DNA from: a virus
IMG/VR virus record: IMGVR_UViG_3300025759_000795
Coordinates: 1-21,990 of that record
DNA: 21,990 nt
Strand: one strand, 5' to 3'
Part shown: one piece after another, positions 1-6,520 of the stretch
Layout of the letters: every line of letters begins with the position of its first letter
Numbering within the stretch: the first letter of the stretch is position 1
Notes under the pieces: model-generated
Databases searched by the model: none
What the model saw: the letters and a program-made list of their open reading frames with translations, nothing else
What the model was told of the DNA's origin: nothing
Translations under genes and position numbers: made by a program

Positions 1-1
1 T

Positions 2-289
2 AGAGCCATGCGAGAGGATGACAAAATCCATCAAGCCATTATGAAAGCAAGAGAAGTTGGAACTTATACTATTTTAGATCAAATACACGATGAGTTAAAC
101 ACTCCGCAAGATCCAAAGTATTTCCAACAGTATAGAGAAAAAGCTCATCATGCTAGATGGCTTGCAAGTAAACTCGCTTCAGGAATTTTCGGAGACAAAC
201 AAAAAATCGATCAAAAGACCGATAGTAAGTTAACGATTAGTTGGGCAAGACCCCAGGAGCAAAAAGCTCCTGGAGCGATTGAAGGTTAA
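2..289 (+). CDS. terS: Phage terminase small subunit, C-terminal part (5' end outside window)
   Basis: The small terminase subunit recognises viral DNA and guides the large subunit during packaging. The C-terminal half (ARWLASKL..GIFGDKQKID, about residues 49-68 from the first ATG) has the pattern I know from Sf6-type small terminases, in which a helical oligomerisation segment is followed by a K/R-W-x-x-S-K-L..x-Y/F-G-D-K motif and a short basic tail. The AREVGTYTILDQI segment matches the helix before it. The frame is open to the left edge, so the N-terminal helix-turn-helix expected for a protein of about 140 aa probably lies outside the window; the first internal ATG is at 8. The gene is separated from the large terminase by about 1.9 kb, including two genes on the opposite strand. 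Its TAA stop overlaps the stop of the converging minus-strand gene. The family call is from memory of sequence patterns. Confidence 0.72.
   Translation, partial: RAMREDDKIHQAIMKAREVGTYTILDQIHDELNTPQDPKYFQQYREKAHHARWLASKLASGIFGDKQKIDQKTDSKLTISWARPQEQKAPGAIEG
253..273. other. Perfect 8-bp inverted repeat at a convergent gene junction
   Basis: The arms CCAGGAGC and GCTCCTGG pair perfectly around a five-A loop. The element lies inside the last codons of the small terminase gene and 12-13 nt beyond the stop of the converging minus-strand gene. Neither strand has a following T-run, so it is not a canonical intrinsic terminator. It could still pause or end minus-strand transcription, or stabilise mRNA 3' ends. 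Its role is inference. Confidence 0.5.
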
Positions 290-912
290 TGACCAAAACC
301 AGATGCGGTTTGATATAAATTTTGACCTGGTTTGTAAGGAGTTGCCCAGGCATAAGAAGATATTTTTATTGAGTTATTACTTCCATCAACTTTTTTTAAT
401 AAAGTAATAGGCTCATATTTTTTTAAGGTTGGGTTGTACTTTCTAGTAAAAACATTAGCTTGAGAACTTGAGTTAGCAGGAGTTGCTAAATCTTGGCTCT
501 CGCAACCTGGTACAGACTCAATCTCAGTATCTACACCAATAATTTTTATTTGGGTTTTACCGACTAATTCAACAACTTTAAAAAAGTCAATGTTGGTTTG
601 ATCGTAACCCCATGAAGCGTAAAGAATGTCTCCAACTTTTAAAGAGTGTGCTTGATTTCTTTTCGCTTTGTTTTCTTCTTGAGTTTTTTTTCTTGAGACA
701 GCATTTGAAATAGTTTCTTCAACTTTTTTCATCATTCTGTCGTAAGATAAAAATTGAATGTACCAGAATTGATTTTTAGCTTTTTTGCTAAATGTAATAC
801 ACACTGGTTTTTCTTTGTTTTCATTCCAAAAGAAATCAAAGAACTCATTACTAAGTAACGGAGTATTACAAGTTTTTGGAATGTATCTGTCTTTTGAGTA
901 GTCTTTAGACAT
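286..912 (-). CDS. Conserved phage protein with SWGYDQTN motif, function unknown
   Basis: A 208-aa protein. The central block VGDILYASWGYDQTNIDFF (residues 93-111), followed by a beta-rich stretch (VVELVGKTQIKIIGV), is a signature I recognise from a widespread family of uncharacterised phage and plasmid proteins. The C-terminus (YAWATPYKPGQ..YQTASGFGH, residues 188-208) is also typical of that family. A Lys/Glu-rich helix lies at about residues 59-89. There is no signal peptide and no membrane segment. It is the second gene of a two-gene minus-strand operon, one base after the upstream gene's stop, with a GGGAG ribosome-binding site overlapping that gene's last codons, so translation is probably coupled. 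Its TAA stop shares the TTAA at 286-289 with the small terminase stop. The function is not known to me. Confidence 0.8.
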   Translation of the reverse strand: MSKDYSKDRYIPKTCNTPLLSNEFFDFFWNENKEKPVCITFSKKAKNQFWYIQFLSYDRMMKKVEETISNAVSRKKTQEENKAKRNQAHSLKVGDILYASWGYDQTNIDFFKVVELVGKTQIKIIGVDTEIESVPGCESQDLATPANSSSQANVFTRKYNPTLKKYEPITLLKKVDGSNNSIKISSYAWATPYKPGQNLYQTASGFGH

Positions 913-913
913 A

Positions 914-1210
914 TTAATTTACTCCCTTGTATTTGTTTTTTTGTTGTCTCAATTTGCTTAGATAAACAAAAAGAGGAATTAACACTAAAGCAAGCAAGCA
1001 GCCTAAAGCAGTACCGATCGCAAGCTGATACGACAAAGTTGACATACCGCCAAGGAAGTCAGAGAGAGCATTACCCAAACCAGCACCGATAACAGCACCT
1101 AAACCTTTTTGAAATCTAGCTGGAAAGTATTTATCAATCTCTAAACCACATATTGCGCCAAGCAACATGATAGCGTTATCAACAATACCGTAAATTATGT
1201 AATCTAACAT
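914..1210 (-). CDS. Small glycine-rich membrane protein, holin candidate
   Basis: A 98-aa protein with three likely membrane segments at about residues 5-22, 36-55 and 62-85, and a basic C-terminal tail (KLRQQKNKYKG). The middle segment (GAVIGAGLGNALSDFLGG) is a glycine-zipper that favours tight helix packing or oligomerisation. The N-terminal pattern (DNAIMLLGAICGLEID) resembles small conserved phage membrane proteins I have seen annotated as hypothetical. The size, number of helices and charged tail fit a holin, but no endolysin is visible nearby, so that role is inference. It is the first gene of the minus-strand operon and starts at the edge of the palindrome-rich region at 1211-1289. I see no clear Shine-Dalgarno upstream; the palindrome occupies that place. 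Confidence 0.75.
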   Translation of the reverse strand: MLDYIIYGIVDNAIMLLGAICGLEIDKYFPARFQKGLGAVIGAGLGNALSDFLGGMSTLSYQLAIGTALGCLLALVLIPLFVYLSKLRQQKNKYKGVN

Positions 1211-1289
1211 ATTACCAACTTGGTAACATATGTAACTAGAATGTCAACACTAAAAACCGTAAGTCAATAAAAAAAAAGGAAGGTTAAAA
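1211..1289. promoter_or_regulatory. Divergent intergenic regulatory region with palindrome
   Basis: This 79-bp gap separates the minus-strand operon from the + strand late genes. It contains a perfect palindrome with 7-bp arms, TTACCAA-C-TTGGTAA (1212-1226), then a GTAAC direct repeat at 1223-1227 and 1232-1236 centred on the palindrome ACATATGT (1226-1233). Two TTGAC hexamer-like sites appear on the minus strand (near 1245-1250 and 1262-1266), but I could not pair either with a good -10 box. An A-run and GGAAGG (1278-1283) give a strong Shine-Dalgarno for the + gene at 1290. Operator or promoter function is inferred. Confidence 0.45.
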
Positions 1290-1448
1290 ATGAAAAAAGG
1301 ATATCATAAAACAAAGTCTGGCAAGATGGCAAAGAAGGGGCTTTATTATAATATTAATAAAAGAAAAAAATCTGGCACAAGTAGAAGTAAAAAGAAATCT
1401 ACAATTACTTCCAAGTCTTATAAAAACATGCAACGTGGCTTTAGATAA
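1290..1448 (+). CDS. Small Lys-rich conserved phage protein (52 aa)
   Basis: A 52-aa, strongly basic protein (MKKGYHKTKSGKMAKKGLYY at the N-terminus, then NINKRKK and a Ser/Lys-rich tail ending NMQRGFR). The central KKGLYYNINKRKKSGTSRSK pattern is one I recall in small hypothetical proteins of marine phages. A GGAAGG ribosome-binding site lies 6 nt before the ATG. The stop is 3 nt before the next basic gene at 1452, which suggests co-translation. The charge suggests nucleic-acid binding or a virion role, but no function is known to me. A minus-strand ORF over the same bases lacks such features and is taken as a shadow. Confidence 0.72.
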   Translation: MKKGYHKTKSGKMAKKGLYYNINKRKKSGTSRSKKKSTITSKSYKNMQRGFR

Positions 1449-1451
1449 ACA

Positions 1452-1706
1452 ATGGTTGCTAAACGATTTCAAAATCCAAGTGGTGGATTAAATGAAGCAG
1501 GTAGGAAAAAGTTTGGAGTTAAAGCTCCAGTAAGTAAAGGAACTAATCCAAGACGCGTCTCATTTGCTGCAAGGTTTAGCAAAGTCAAGGGACCACTCAA
1601 AGATAAAAAGGGAAGACCAACAAGACTCAAGCTTGCACTAAAGAAGTGGGGGTTTGGATCTAAAGAAGCAGCAGCCAGGTTCGCTGCCAGACACAAGAAG
1701 AGTTAA
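1452..1706 (+). CDS. Small basic conserved phage protein, DUF6321-like
   Basis: An 84-aa protein rich in Lys and Arg. It has a near N-terminal NPSGGLNEAGRKKFG motif (residues 8-22), a central RRVSFAARFSKVKGPL segment (34-49), and a C-terminal LKLALKKWGFGSKEAAARFA segment. The order GGLNxxGRK ... R-S-F-x-A-R ... ALxKW is the pattern I associate with the DUF6321/DUF5872 group of small phage proteins of unknown function. It follows the 52-aa gene after 3 nt and has no clear Shine-Dalgarno, consistent with translational coupling. It is followed by the largest non-coding gap in the window. A DNA-associated or capsid-associated role is only a guess from charge. Confidence 0.72.
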   Translation: MVAKRFQNPSGGLNEAGRKKFGVKAPVSKGTNPRRVSFAARFSKVKGPLKDKKGRPTRLKLALKKWGFGSKEAAARFAARHKKS

Positions 1707-1971
1707 GTTGGTTTGCAGCCACAGGAAGAGGCACGCTCTCGCGCGTGTGTTATGGATTTCTAGATTGATTAAACACAATGCCAACACTTTTTGTTTAATT
1801 AAACTAGCAATACCAACAATTACTTACGGTTATGTTAACCAATAGACAAACGATTTGCATATAAAAAGTCGTTTTTGCGTTTAAAAATCAAGACTATCGC
1901 CAAAAATCTTGGCGCGGTTTGTAGTTGTATTGTCATTGGGAGTTTAAGACACTCACACACAGAGAGACACT
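1707..1971 (+). promoter_or_regulatory. Longest non-coding gap (265 nt), hairpins and possible promoter
   Basis: No convincing gene or tRNA is seen here. Four elements stand out. A GC-rich hairpin shortly after the upstream gene has CACGC (1732-1736) pairing with GCGTG (1743-1747). A perfect 12-bp palindrome GTTTAATTAAAC lies at 1793-1804. A -10-like TATAAA at 1860-1865 has only a weak TTAACC 19 nt upstream. A hairpin has CGCCAA (1898-1903) and TTGGCG (1909-1914) around a 5-nt loop. None of the hairpins has a proper T-run. The region leads into the packaging and structural genes, so late-promoter or leader functions are likely but unproven. Confidence 0.4.
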
Positions 1972-2172
1972 ATGAAAAAGAAACCAGATATTAAAACAGA
2001 ATTAGCCAGCTTAGTATTCGTTGATAAAGAAACAAATGCTATCGTGGTTCATATACACGGATTTGAAACGCCAAAGGTGGCATCAGACTTTGCAAGCTAT
2101 ATGCTAAAGAACTCAGGCATGAAGTATGAAGAAGCCAATGATTGTTTTGAAGAGCTGCCAACAATACACTAA
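1972..2172 (+). CDS. Small conserved phage protein upstream of large terminase
   Basis: A 66-aa acidic protein. A beta-hairpin-like start (LASLVFVDKETNAIVVHIHGFETP, residues 12-35 in outline) is followed by a helix (KVASDFASYMLKNSG). Small proteins with the layout D-x-x-T-x-x-I-V-V-H-x-x-G-F-x-x-P-x-x-A are common in phages just before the large terminase gene, as far as I recall. The function is not known. The stop and the large-terminase start overlap as TAATG (2170-2174), so TerL translation is probably coupled to this gene. The ribosome-binding site is weak (AGAGAG). Confidence 0.68.
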   Translation: MKKKPDIKTELASLVFVDKETNAIVVHIHGFETPKVASDFASYMLKNSGMKYEEANDCFEELPTIH

Positions 2173-3449
2173 TGCATATTGAGATACCTTATACGCCTAG
2201 ACCGTTTCAGCAAGAGCTGCATGATCTATTAGATCAGCATAGATTTGCAGTGCTAAACTGCCATAGACGTTTCGGCAAAACAGTTTGTATTTTAAACCAC
2301 TTAATCAAAGCGGCTCTTACAAACCCATTGCCAAACCCTAGATTTGCGTATGTGGCTCCAACGTATAAGCAAGCTAAAAGTATTGCTTGGGATTACATAA
2401 AACAATTTACGAGTAAAATCCCAGGGGTCAAATACAATGAGACAGAACTTAGATGTGATTTACCAAATGGGTCGCGTGTAACATTATTATCAAGTGAAAA
2501 TGCAGAAAGTATCAGGGGTATATTCCTGGATGGGGTCTGCATAGATGAGACCGCACAAGTAAACCCTAAACTTTGGAATGAAATTTTAAGACCCGCATTA
2601 TCAGATAGAAAAGGGTTTTGTTATTTTATAGGTACACCAGCTGGAATGAATAATTTTTTTTATGAAATTCACCAGCACGCGGTCAAAGATAAAAGTTGGC
2701 TCGCCTATACGGCTCCTGTATCGAAAACAAATATTATCGATCAAGAAGAACTCGATGCAGCAAGAGCGCAGATGGGAGATAATAAATATAAGCAAGAGTT
2801 TGAATGTGATTGGATTGCAAATATTGAAGGGTCGGTTTACGGAGATATTATTAAAAAGATTGAACAAGAAGATAAGTTTACCGTACTTGAATATGACCCA
2901 AGCTTATTAGTTAATACAGTCTGGGACATCGGCGTTGGGGATGCTACATCTATAATCTTTTTTCAGCAACTCGGTAATACCGTTAGAATTATAGATTATT
3001 ACGAAAACAATCGTGAAGGCTTACCGCATTATGTAAACATTATAAAACAAAAAGAATATGTTTACGATAAACATTACGCACCACACGATATAGAAGTTAC
3101 AGAATTTAGCCTGGGTAAAACCAGAAGGGAAGTTGCTTATCAATTAGGAATAAATTTTTATATTTTACCTAAGCTACCCCTGGAGGATGGGATCCACGCT
3201 GCTAAAATGATTTTACCAAGATGTTATTTTGATTTGGATAAAACAAAACACTTGGTAGATGCTTTGAGACATTATCATCGTAGGTATAACGAAAAGATGA
3301 GAATGTTTCATAATAAACCCGTGCATGATTGGTCAAGCCATGCTTGCGATGCTTTTAGGTATATGGCGATTGCAATAGATGAATTGCCAAGCCAACAGAA
3401 TATCAGTAAGCGATATCAAACTGCGGATAATGAATACAAAATATTATAG
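2172..3449 (+). CDS. terL: Phage terminase large subunit (packaging ATPase and nuclease)
   Basis: The motor that pumps DNA through the portal and cuts concatemers. The ATPase half has a terminase-style Walker A, HRRFGKT (residues 31-37), Walker B GIFLDGVCIDE (116-126, with D125-E126 as catalytic pair) and the coupling motif GTPAG (154-158). The RNase H-fold nuclease half has candidate metal ligands D252 (VWDIGVGD), D306 (APHD) and D393 (HACDAFRY). All key residues look intact. At 425 aa it is clearly shorter than T7 gp19 (586 aa) and resembles the compact terminases of P22/Sf6-like or siphovirus phages, although the rest of the module is T7-like. The start overlaps the preceding stop (TAATG). 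Cutting mode, headful or terminal repeat, cannot be read from the sequence. Confidence 0.95.
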   Translation: MHIEIPYTPRPFQQELHDLLDQHRFAVLNCHRRFGKTVCILNHLIKAALTNPLPNPRFAYVAPTYKQAKSIAWDYIKQFTSKIPGVKYNETELRCDLPNGSRVTLLSSENAESIRGIFLDGVCIDETAQVNPKLWNEILRPALSDRKGFCYFIGTPAGMNNFFYEIHQHAVKDKSWLAYTAPVSKTNIIDQEELDAARAQMGDNKYKQEFECDWIANIEGSVYGDIIKKIEQEDKFTVLEYDPSLLVNTVWDIGVGDATSIIFFQQLGNTVRIIDYYENNREGLPHYVNIIKQKEYVYDKHYAPHDIEVTEFSLGKTRREVAYQLGINFYILPKLPLEDGIHAAKMILPRCYFDLDKTKHLVDALRHYHRRYNEKMRMFHNKPVHDWSSHACDAFRYMAIAIDELPSQQNISKRYQTADNEYKIL

Positions 3450-3457
3450 GAGACAAC

Positions 3458-3679
3458 ATGAGTTTTTTAACACCAAAAATGCCAGCACTTCCACCACCAC
3501 CACCAGAGCCTACGCCACCGCCTAGCTTTGAGGATCAGGAAAGAGAAGCTGCGGCAACAGCAAAACAAGAAACTTTAGATAGAAAAAGAAAAGGCAGAAA
3601 GTCAACGATCTTAACAAGCTATCAAGGCTTACAAGATGATGATTCTGTCATTTCTAAAAAAACATTATTAGGGAGTTAA
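3458..3679 (+). CDS. Proline-rich small phage protein, copy 1 of a tandem pair
   Basis: A 73-aa protein with a proline-rich N-terminus (P-runs within residues 8-22), an acidic helix (FEDQEREAAATAKQETLDRK) and a conserved C-terminus: KRKGRKSTILTSYQGL (about 43-58) and the terminal KKTLLGS. Small proteins with G-R-x-S/A-T-I-L-T ... G-L ... K-T-L-L-G are common between large terminase and portal genes of podoviruses and siphoviruses; their function is not known to me. A strong AGGAGA ribosome-binding site lies upstream. The next gene at 3681 has the same layout and C-terminal motif, so the two are probably tandem duplicates. The last codons (tta ggg agt) also supply the GGGAG ribosome-binding site of the next gene. 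Confidence 0.82.
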   Translation: MSFLTPKMPALPPPPPEPTPPPSFEDQEREAAATAKQETLDRKRKGRKSTILTSYQGLQDDDSVISKKTLLGS

Positions 3680-3680
3680 C

Positions 3681-3899
3681 ATGGGAGGATTTAGAAAACC
3701 ATCACCACCTGCACCACCACCACAACCCCCAAAACCAAAACCAATGGTACAACCAACGGAAGCAGAATATACGCAATCTAGTGCAGCAGATGCAAACCTA
3801 GATGTGAAAAGAAGAGGCAGACGTGCAACAGTTTTAACTGGATCGTTAGGCTTATCAGATAGAGCTGAAGTATCGAAGAAAACATTATTAGGAGGATAA
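3681..3899 (+). CDS. Proline-rich small phage protein, copy 2 of a tandem pair
   Basis: A 72-aa protein, paralogous to the gene just upstream. It has a proline-rich N-terminus (PSPPAPPPQPPKPKP, about residues 8-22), a helix (EAEYTQSSAADANLDVK), then KRRGRRATVLTGSLGLSDRA and the terminal KKTLLGG. The shared core with copy 1 is K-R-[KR]-G-R-[KR]-[SA]-T-[IV]-L-T followed by KKTLLG. It starts 1 nt after the previous stop. Its final codons (tta gga gga) form the AGGAGG ribosome-binding site for the portal gene, which begins directly after the TAA. A minor virion or head-assembly role is suggested by position only. Confidence 0.82.
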   Translation: MGGFRKPSPPAPPPQPPKPKPMVQPTEAEYTQSSAADANLDVKRRGRRATVLTGSLGLSDRAEVSKKTLLGG

Positions 3900-5486
3900 A
3901 TGGCACATAATCCAAAATCAAAAATGGCGATTGATCGTTACAATACTTTGAAAGTAGAACGTCAAACATGGGAAAGCCACTGGCAAGAAGTTGCTGATTA
4001 TTGTTTACCAAGAAAAGCAGATATTACAAAATCAAGATCCAAAGGAGATAAAAGAACAGAGTTTATCTATGATGGAACGGCAACACATGCTTTAGAATTA
4101 TTGGCTGCATCTTTACATGGGATGCTTACAAATACAGTATCACCTTGGTTTTATTTAAAATATAAAAATGATGAATTAAACAAAGAAGATGAAGCGGTTG
4201 AATGGCTTGAGAATTGTACTCAAGTTATGAACCAGGCTTTTAATCGATCCAACTTTCAACAAGAGATATTTGAACTTTACCATGATCTGATTGCTTTTGG
4301 TACAGCTGCACTATTTATTGCTGAAGATAAAGATAATGATTTAAGATTTAAAAATTTACATATTTCAGAAATTTATATTACAGAAAATGAAAAAGGTTTC
4401 GTTGATAGCTTAACCAGGCATTTTAAAATGCAAGCAAGAAACTTACCTAACCAGTTTCCTGATGCTGTATTACCGCCAGAGCTTGTAAAAAAAATTGAAA
4501 AAAATCCTTACGATAGAGTAAATATAATTCACTGCATCCATGCAAACCCAGACTATTCTGAAACTAAAAAGTTTGTATCGCATTATGTTCACGAGGATAG
4601 CGGAACTTTATTATCCGAAGGTTTCTTTGCAGACTTTCCTTTTGCTGTACCAAGATATTTAAAATCGTCAAATGAGATTTACGGTAGATCACCAGCGATG
4701 AATGCACTTGCAGATGTTAAGATGTTAAACTTAATGAGCAAGACAAGTATTAAGGCTGCGCAAAAACAAATAGATCCACCTTTAATGGTACCTGATGATG
4801 GTTTCTTAATGCCAATTAGAACCGTGCCAGGTGGTTTAAATTATTATAGATCAGGAACCAGGGATAGAATTGAACCAATGAATATTGGAGCAAATAATCC
4901 TGTAGGTATTCAAATGGAAGAACAAAGAAGGGATGCGATCAGACAAAACTTTTTTGTAGATCAGTTAATGACAAACCAGGGAACAACAATGACCGCAACA
5001 GAAGTCATCCAGCGTAACGAAGAAAAAATGAGAATACTTGGTCCCGTGTTAGGTCGTTTACAATCTGAGTTGTTACAACCTTTAATTACAAGATCATTTA
5101 ATATTTTAAATAAAAATAAAAAGTTTTTACCTGTACCTGAAATGTTAGGTGAAACGGATATTGAAATTGAATATGTATCACCGCTTGCTAAAGCTCAAAA
5201 AACTGGAGACTTACAAGCATTGATGAGAGGAATTGAAATCTTTGGTTCGTTACAACAAGTATCACCTGTTATGGATTACTTAGATACTGATAATATGGTT
5301 CAATACATTAAAGAAGTTTTAGGTATTCCAGCTAAAATATTAAAATCAAGATCTCAAGTTGAGCAAATAAGATCAGAACAAGCACAGCAACAAATGATGC
5401 AAGCAGAAATGCAACAAGAAATGCAACAAGCGGAGATCGCAAATAAAGCTGCACCGATGGCTAAAGTTTTAAATGAAAGCAATTAA
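3900..5486 (+). CDS. Portal (head-to-tail connector) protein
   Basis: The portal forms the dodecameric ring at one capsid vertex through which TerL packages DNA and to which the tail attaches. The 528-aa length is close to T7 gp8 (536 aa). The N-terminal pattern (ERQTWESHWQEVADYCLPR, then ..YDGTATHALELLAASLHGMLT, residues 20-76, and SPWFYLKY) is diagnostic of the podovirus head-tail connector family (PF12236, from memory). TMTATEVIQRNEE and the following long helix also fit. The C-terminus (from about residue 485) is a Gln/Met/Glu-rich helix that may form the barrel. An AGGAGG ribosome-binding site is encoded in the tail of the upstream gene. The 3' end overlaps the next gene by 14 nt. Confidence 0.95.
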   Translation: MAHNPKSKMAIDRYNTLKVERQTWESHWQEVADYCLPRKADITKSRSKGDKRTEFIYDGTATHALELLAASLHGMLTNTVSPWFYLKYKNDELNKEDEAVEWLENCTQVMNQAFNRSNFQQEIFELYHDLIAFGTAALFIAEDKDNDLRFKNLHISEIYITENEKGFVDSLTRHFKMQARNLPNQFPDAVLPPELVKKIEKNPYDRVNIIHCIHANPDYSETKKFVSHYVHEDSGTLLSEGFFADFPFAVPRYLKSSNEIYGRSPAMNALADVKMLNLMSKTSIKAAQKQIDPPLMVPDDGFLMPIRTVPGGLNYYRSGTRDRIEPMNIGANNPVGIQMEEQRRDAIRQNFFVDQLMTNQGTTMTATEVIQRNEEKMRILGPVLGRLQSELLQPLITRSFNILNKNKKFLPVPEMLGETDIEIEYVSPLAKAQKTGDLQALMRGIEIFGSLQQVSPVMDYLDTDNMVQYIKEVLGIPAKILKSRSQVEQIRSEQAQQQMMQAEMQQEMQQAEIANKAAPMAKVLNESN

Positions 5487-5688
5487 CGACAATATAAAAC
5501 TCTATCAAAGAATTTTTAAATCTGAAGATGGCGAGAAGCTATTAGAAGATTTAGAAAAACGATGCAATGTCGAAAGCACATCTTTTTCTAAAGATCCTTA
5601 CGAAACTGCATTTAGGGAGGGTCAACGATCAGTGATCCTTTATATAAAAAACATACTCAAACAAAAACCAGGAGGAAAAAATGAGTAG
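5473..5688 (+). CDS. Bbp19-like small phage protein
   Basis: A 71-aa protein. The core YQRIFKSEDGEKLLEDLEKR (residues 11-30), then a Cys, an S-T-S-F stretch, D-P-Y-E-T-A-F-R-E-G-Q-R-S-V and a helical end (ILYIKNIL), matches the Bbp19-like phage protein family that I recall lying just after portal genes in many podoviruses. The function is not established; its placement between portal and scaffold points to head assembly. The ATG lies inside the last codons of the portal gene (14-nt overlap) with no strong Shine-Dalgarno, suggesting coupled translation. Its own end overlaps the scaffold start by 8 nt and holds the AGGAGG for that gene. Confidence 0.85.
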   Translation: MKAINDNIKLYQRIFKSEDGEKLLEDLEKRCNVESTSFSKDPYETAFREGQRSVILYIKNILKQKPGGKNE

Positions 5689-6520
5689 TGAAAACCAGGT
5701 AGCGGAACAGCCGATATTATCGACAACTCAACCGTCTGAGCCAGCTACATTAGAAAACACTCAACCCGTACAGGTTGATTGGAAAGAGTCTTTACCAGAT
5801 GAGTTAAAGGCTGAAAAAACATTGGAGAGTATTAAAGATATACCTTCATTAGCAAAAAGTTATATTCATGCACAAAAGCTAGTAGGCGCAGATAAAATAC
5901 CTGTACCGAATAAGCATGCAACCGAGGAGGATTGGAACAAAGTTTATGAAAAACTTGGCAGACCAAACTCAGCGCAAGAATATAATTTTAATTTACCCGA
6001 TGGATCGTCTGTAGATGAAAAGGCATTAACTAATTTTAAAGATGCTGCACACAAATACGGATTGTTACCTAAGCAAGCAGAAGGTATTTTAAATTTTTAC
6101 CAAGATATGACGAACGGCATGATTGCTGATTTAGACAGTAAAGCGGAGCAAGGAAGAATGAACGCTGAACAAACTCTACAAAAAGAGTGGGGAGCTGCAT
6201 ATAATTCTAAACTTACTTCAGCTATGGATGCCGCAAGAGAATATCTTGATACGGATTTTGCACACTTAACATTATCAGATGGAACAAAAGTTGGAGATCA
6301 TCCAGTATTTATCAAAGCGTTTGCAAAGATTGCTTCTGATGTAGGCGAAGATAAATTTGTTTCAGCAAATGGTCCCCAATACATGACCCCTGATGAAATA
6401 AGTAAGCAAGTTGGCGAGCTGCAAAAACAAGGTTCAGCATACTGGGATAAAAACCATCCGAACCATGAAGCAGCCGTTAAAGAGGTTCAAAATTTACTTG
6501 AGCTTAAACACAAAAGGTAA
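5681..6520 (+). CDS. Capsid assembly scaffolding protein (gp9-like)
   Basis: The scaffold directs coat-protein assembly into procapsids and leaves before or during packaging. The 279-aa length is near T7 gp9 (307 aa). The N-terminal third is disordered and Pro/Thr/Gln-rich. It is followed by WKESLPDELKAEKTLESIKD and LAKSYIHAQKLVGADKIPVP (about residues 33-75), then a EEDWNKVYEKLGRPNSAQEYNF block, a pattern typical of podovirus scaffolding proteins. The rest is acidic and helical, ending in a basic tail (LLELKHKR), as coat-binding C-termini of scaffolds often are. It lies directly upstream of the capsid gene, as in T7. The start has a perfect AGGAGG ribosome-binding site. Confidence 0.9.
   Translation: MSSENQVAEQPILSTTQPSEPATLENTQPVQVDWKESLPDELKAEKTLESIKDIPSLAKSYIHAQKLVGADKIPVPNKHATEEDWNKVYEKLGRPNSAQEYNFNLPDGSSVDEKALTNFKDAAHKYGLLPKQAEGILNFYQDMTNGMIADLDSKAEQGRMNAEQTLQKEWGAAYNSKLTSAMDAAREYLDTDFAHLTLSDGTKVGDHPVFIKAFAKIASDVGEDKFVSANGPQYMTPDEISKQVGELQKQGSAYWDKNHPNHEAAVKEVQNLLELKHKR

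Noticed and set aside
1284-1472. Minus-strand ORF of 62 codons opposite the 52-aa basic gene
   Set aside because: Its Phe/Leu-rich product is what the reverse complement of Lys-rich codons gives; the + strand gene has a strong ribosome-binding site and a familiar pattern.
1654-1845. 63-codon + strand ORF across the end of the 84-aa gene and the following gap
   Set aside because: It overlaps a better-supported gene by 53 nt, has no ribosome-binding site and no recognisable features; its composition changes abruptly where it enters non-coding DNA.
1707-1850. Possible tRNA or attachment site in the 265-nt gap
   Set aside because: No cloverleaf, no TTCRANNC-type T-loop and no CCA end; no integrase gene in the window.
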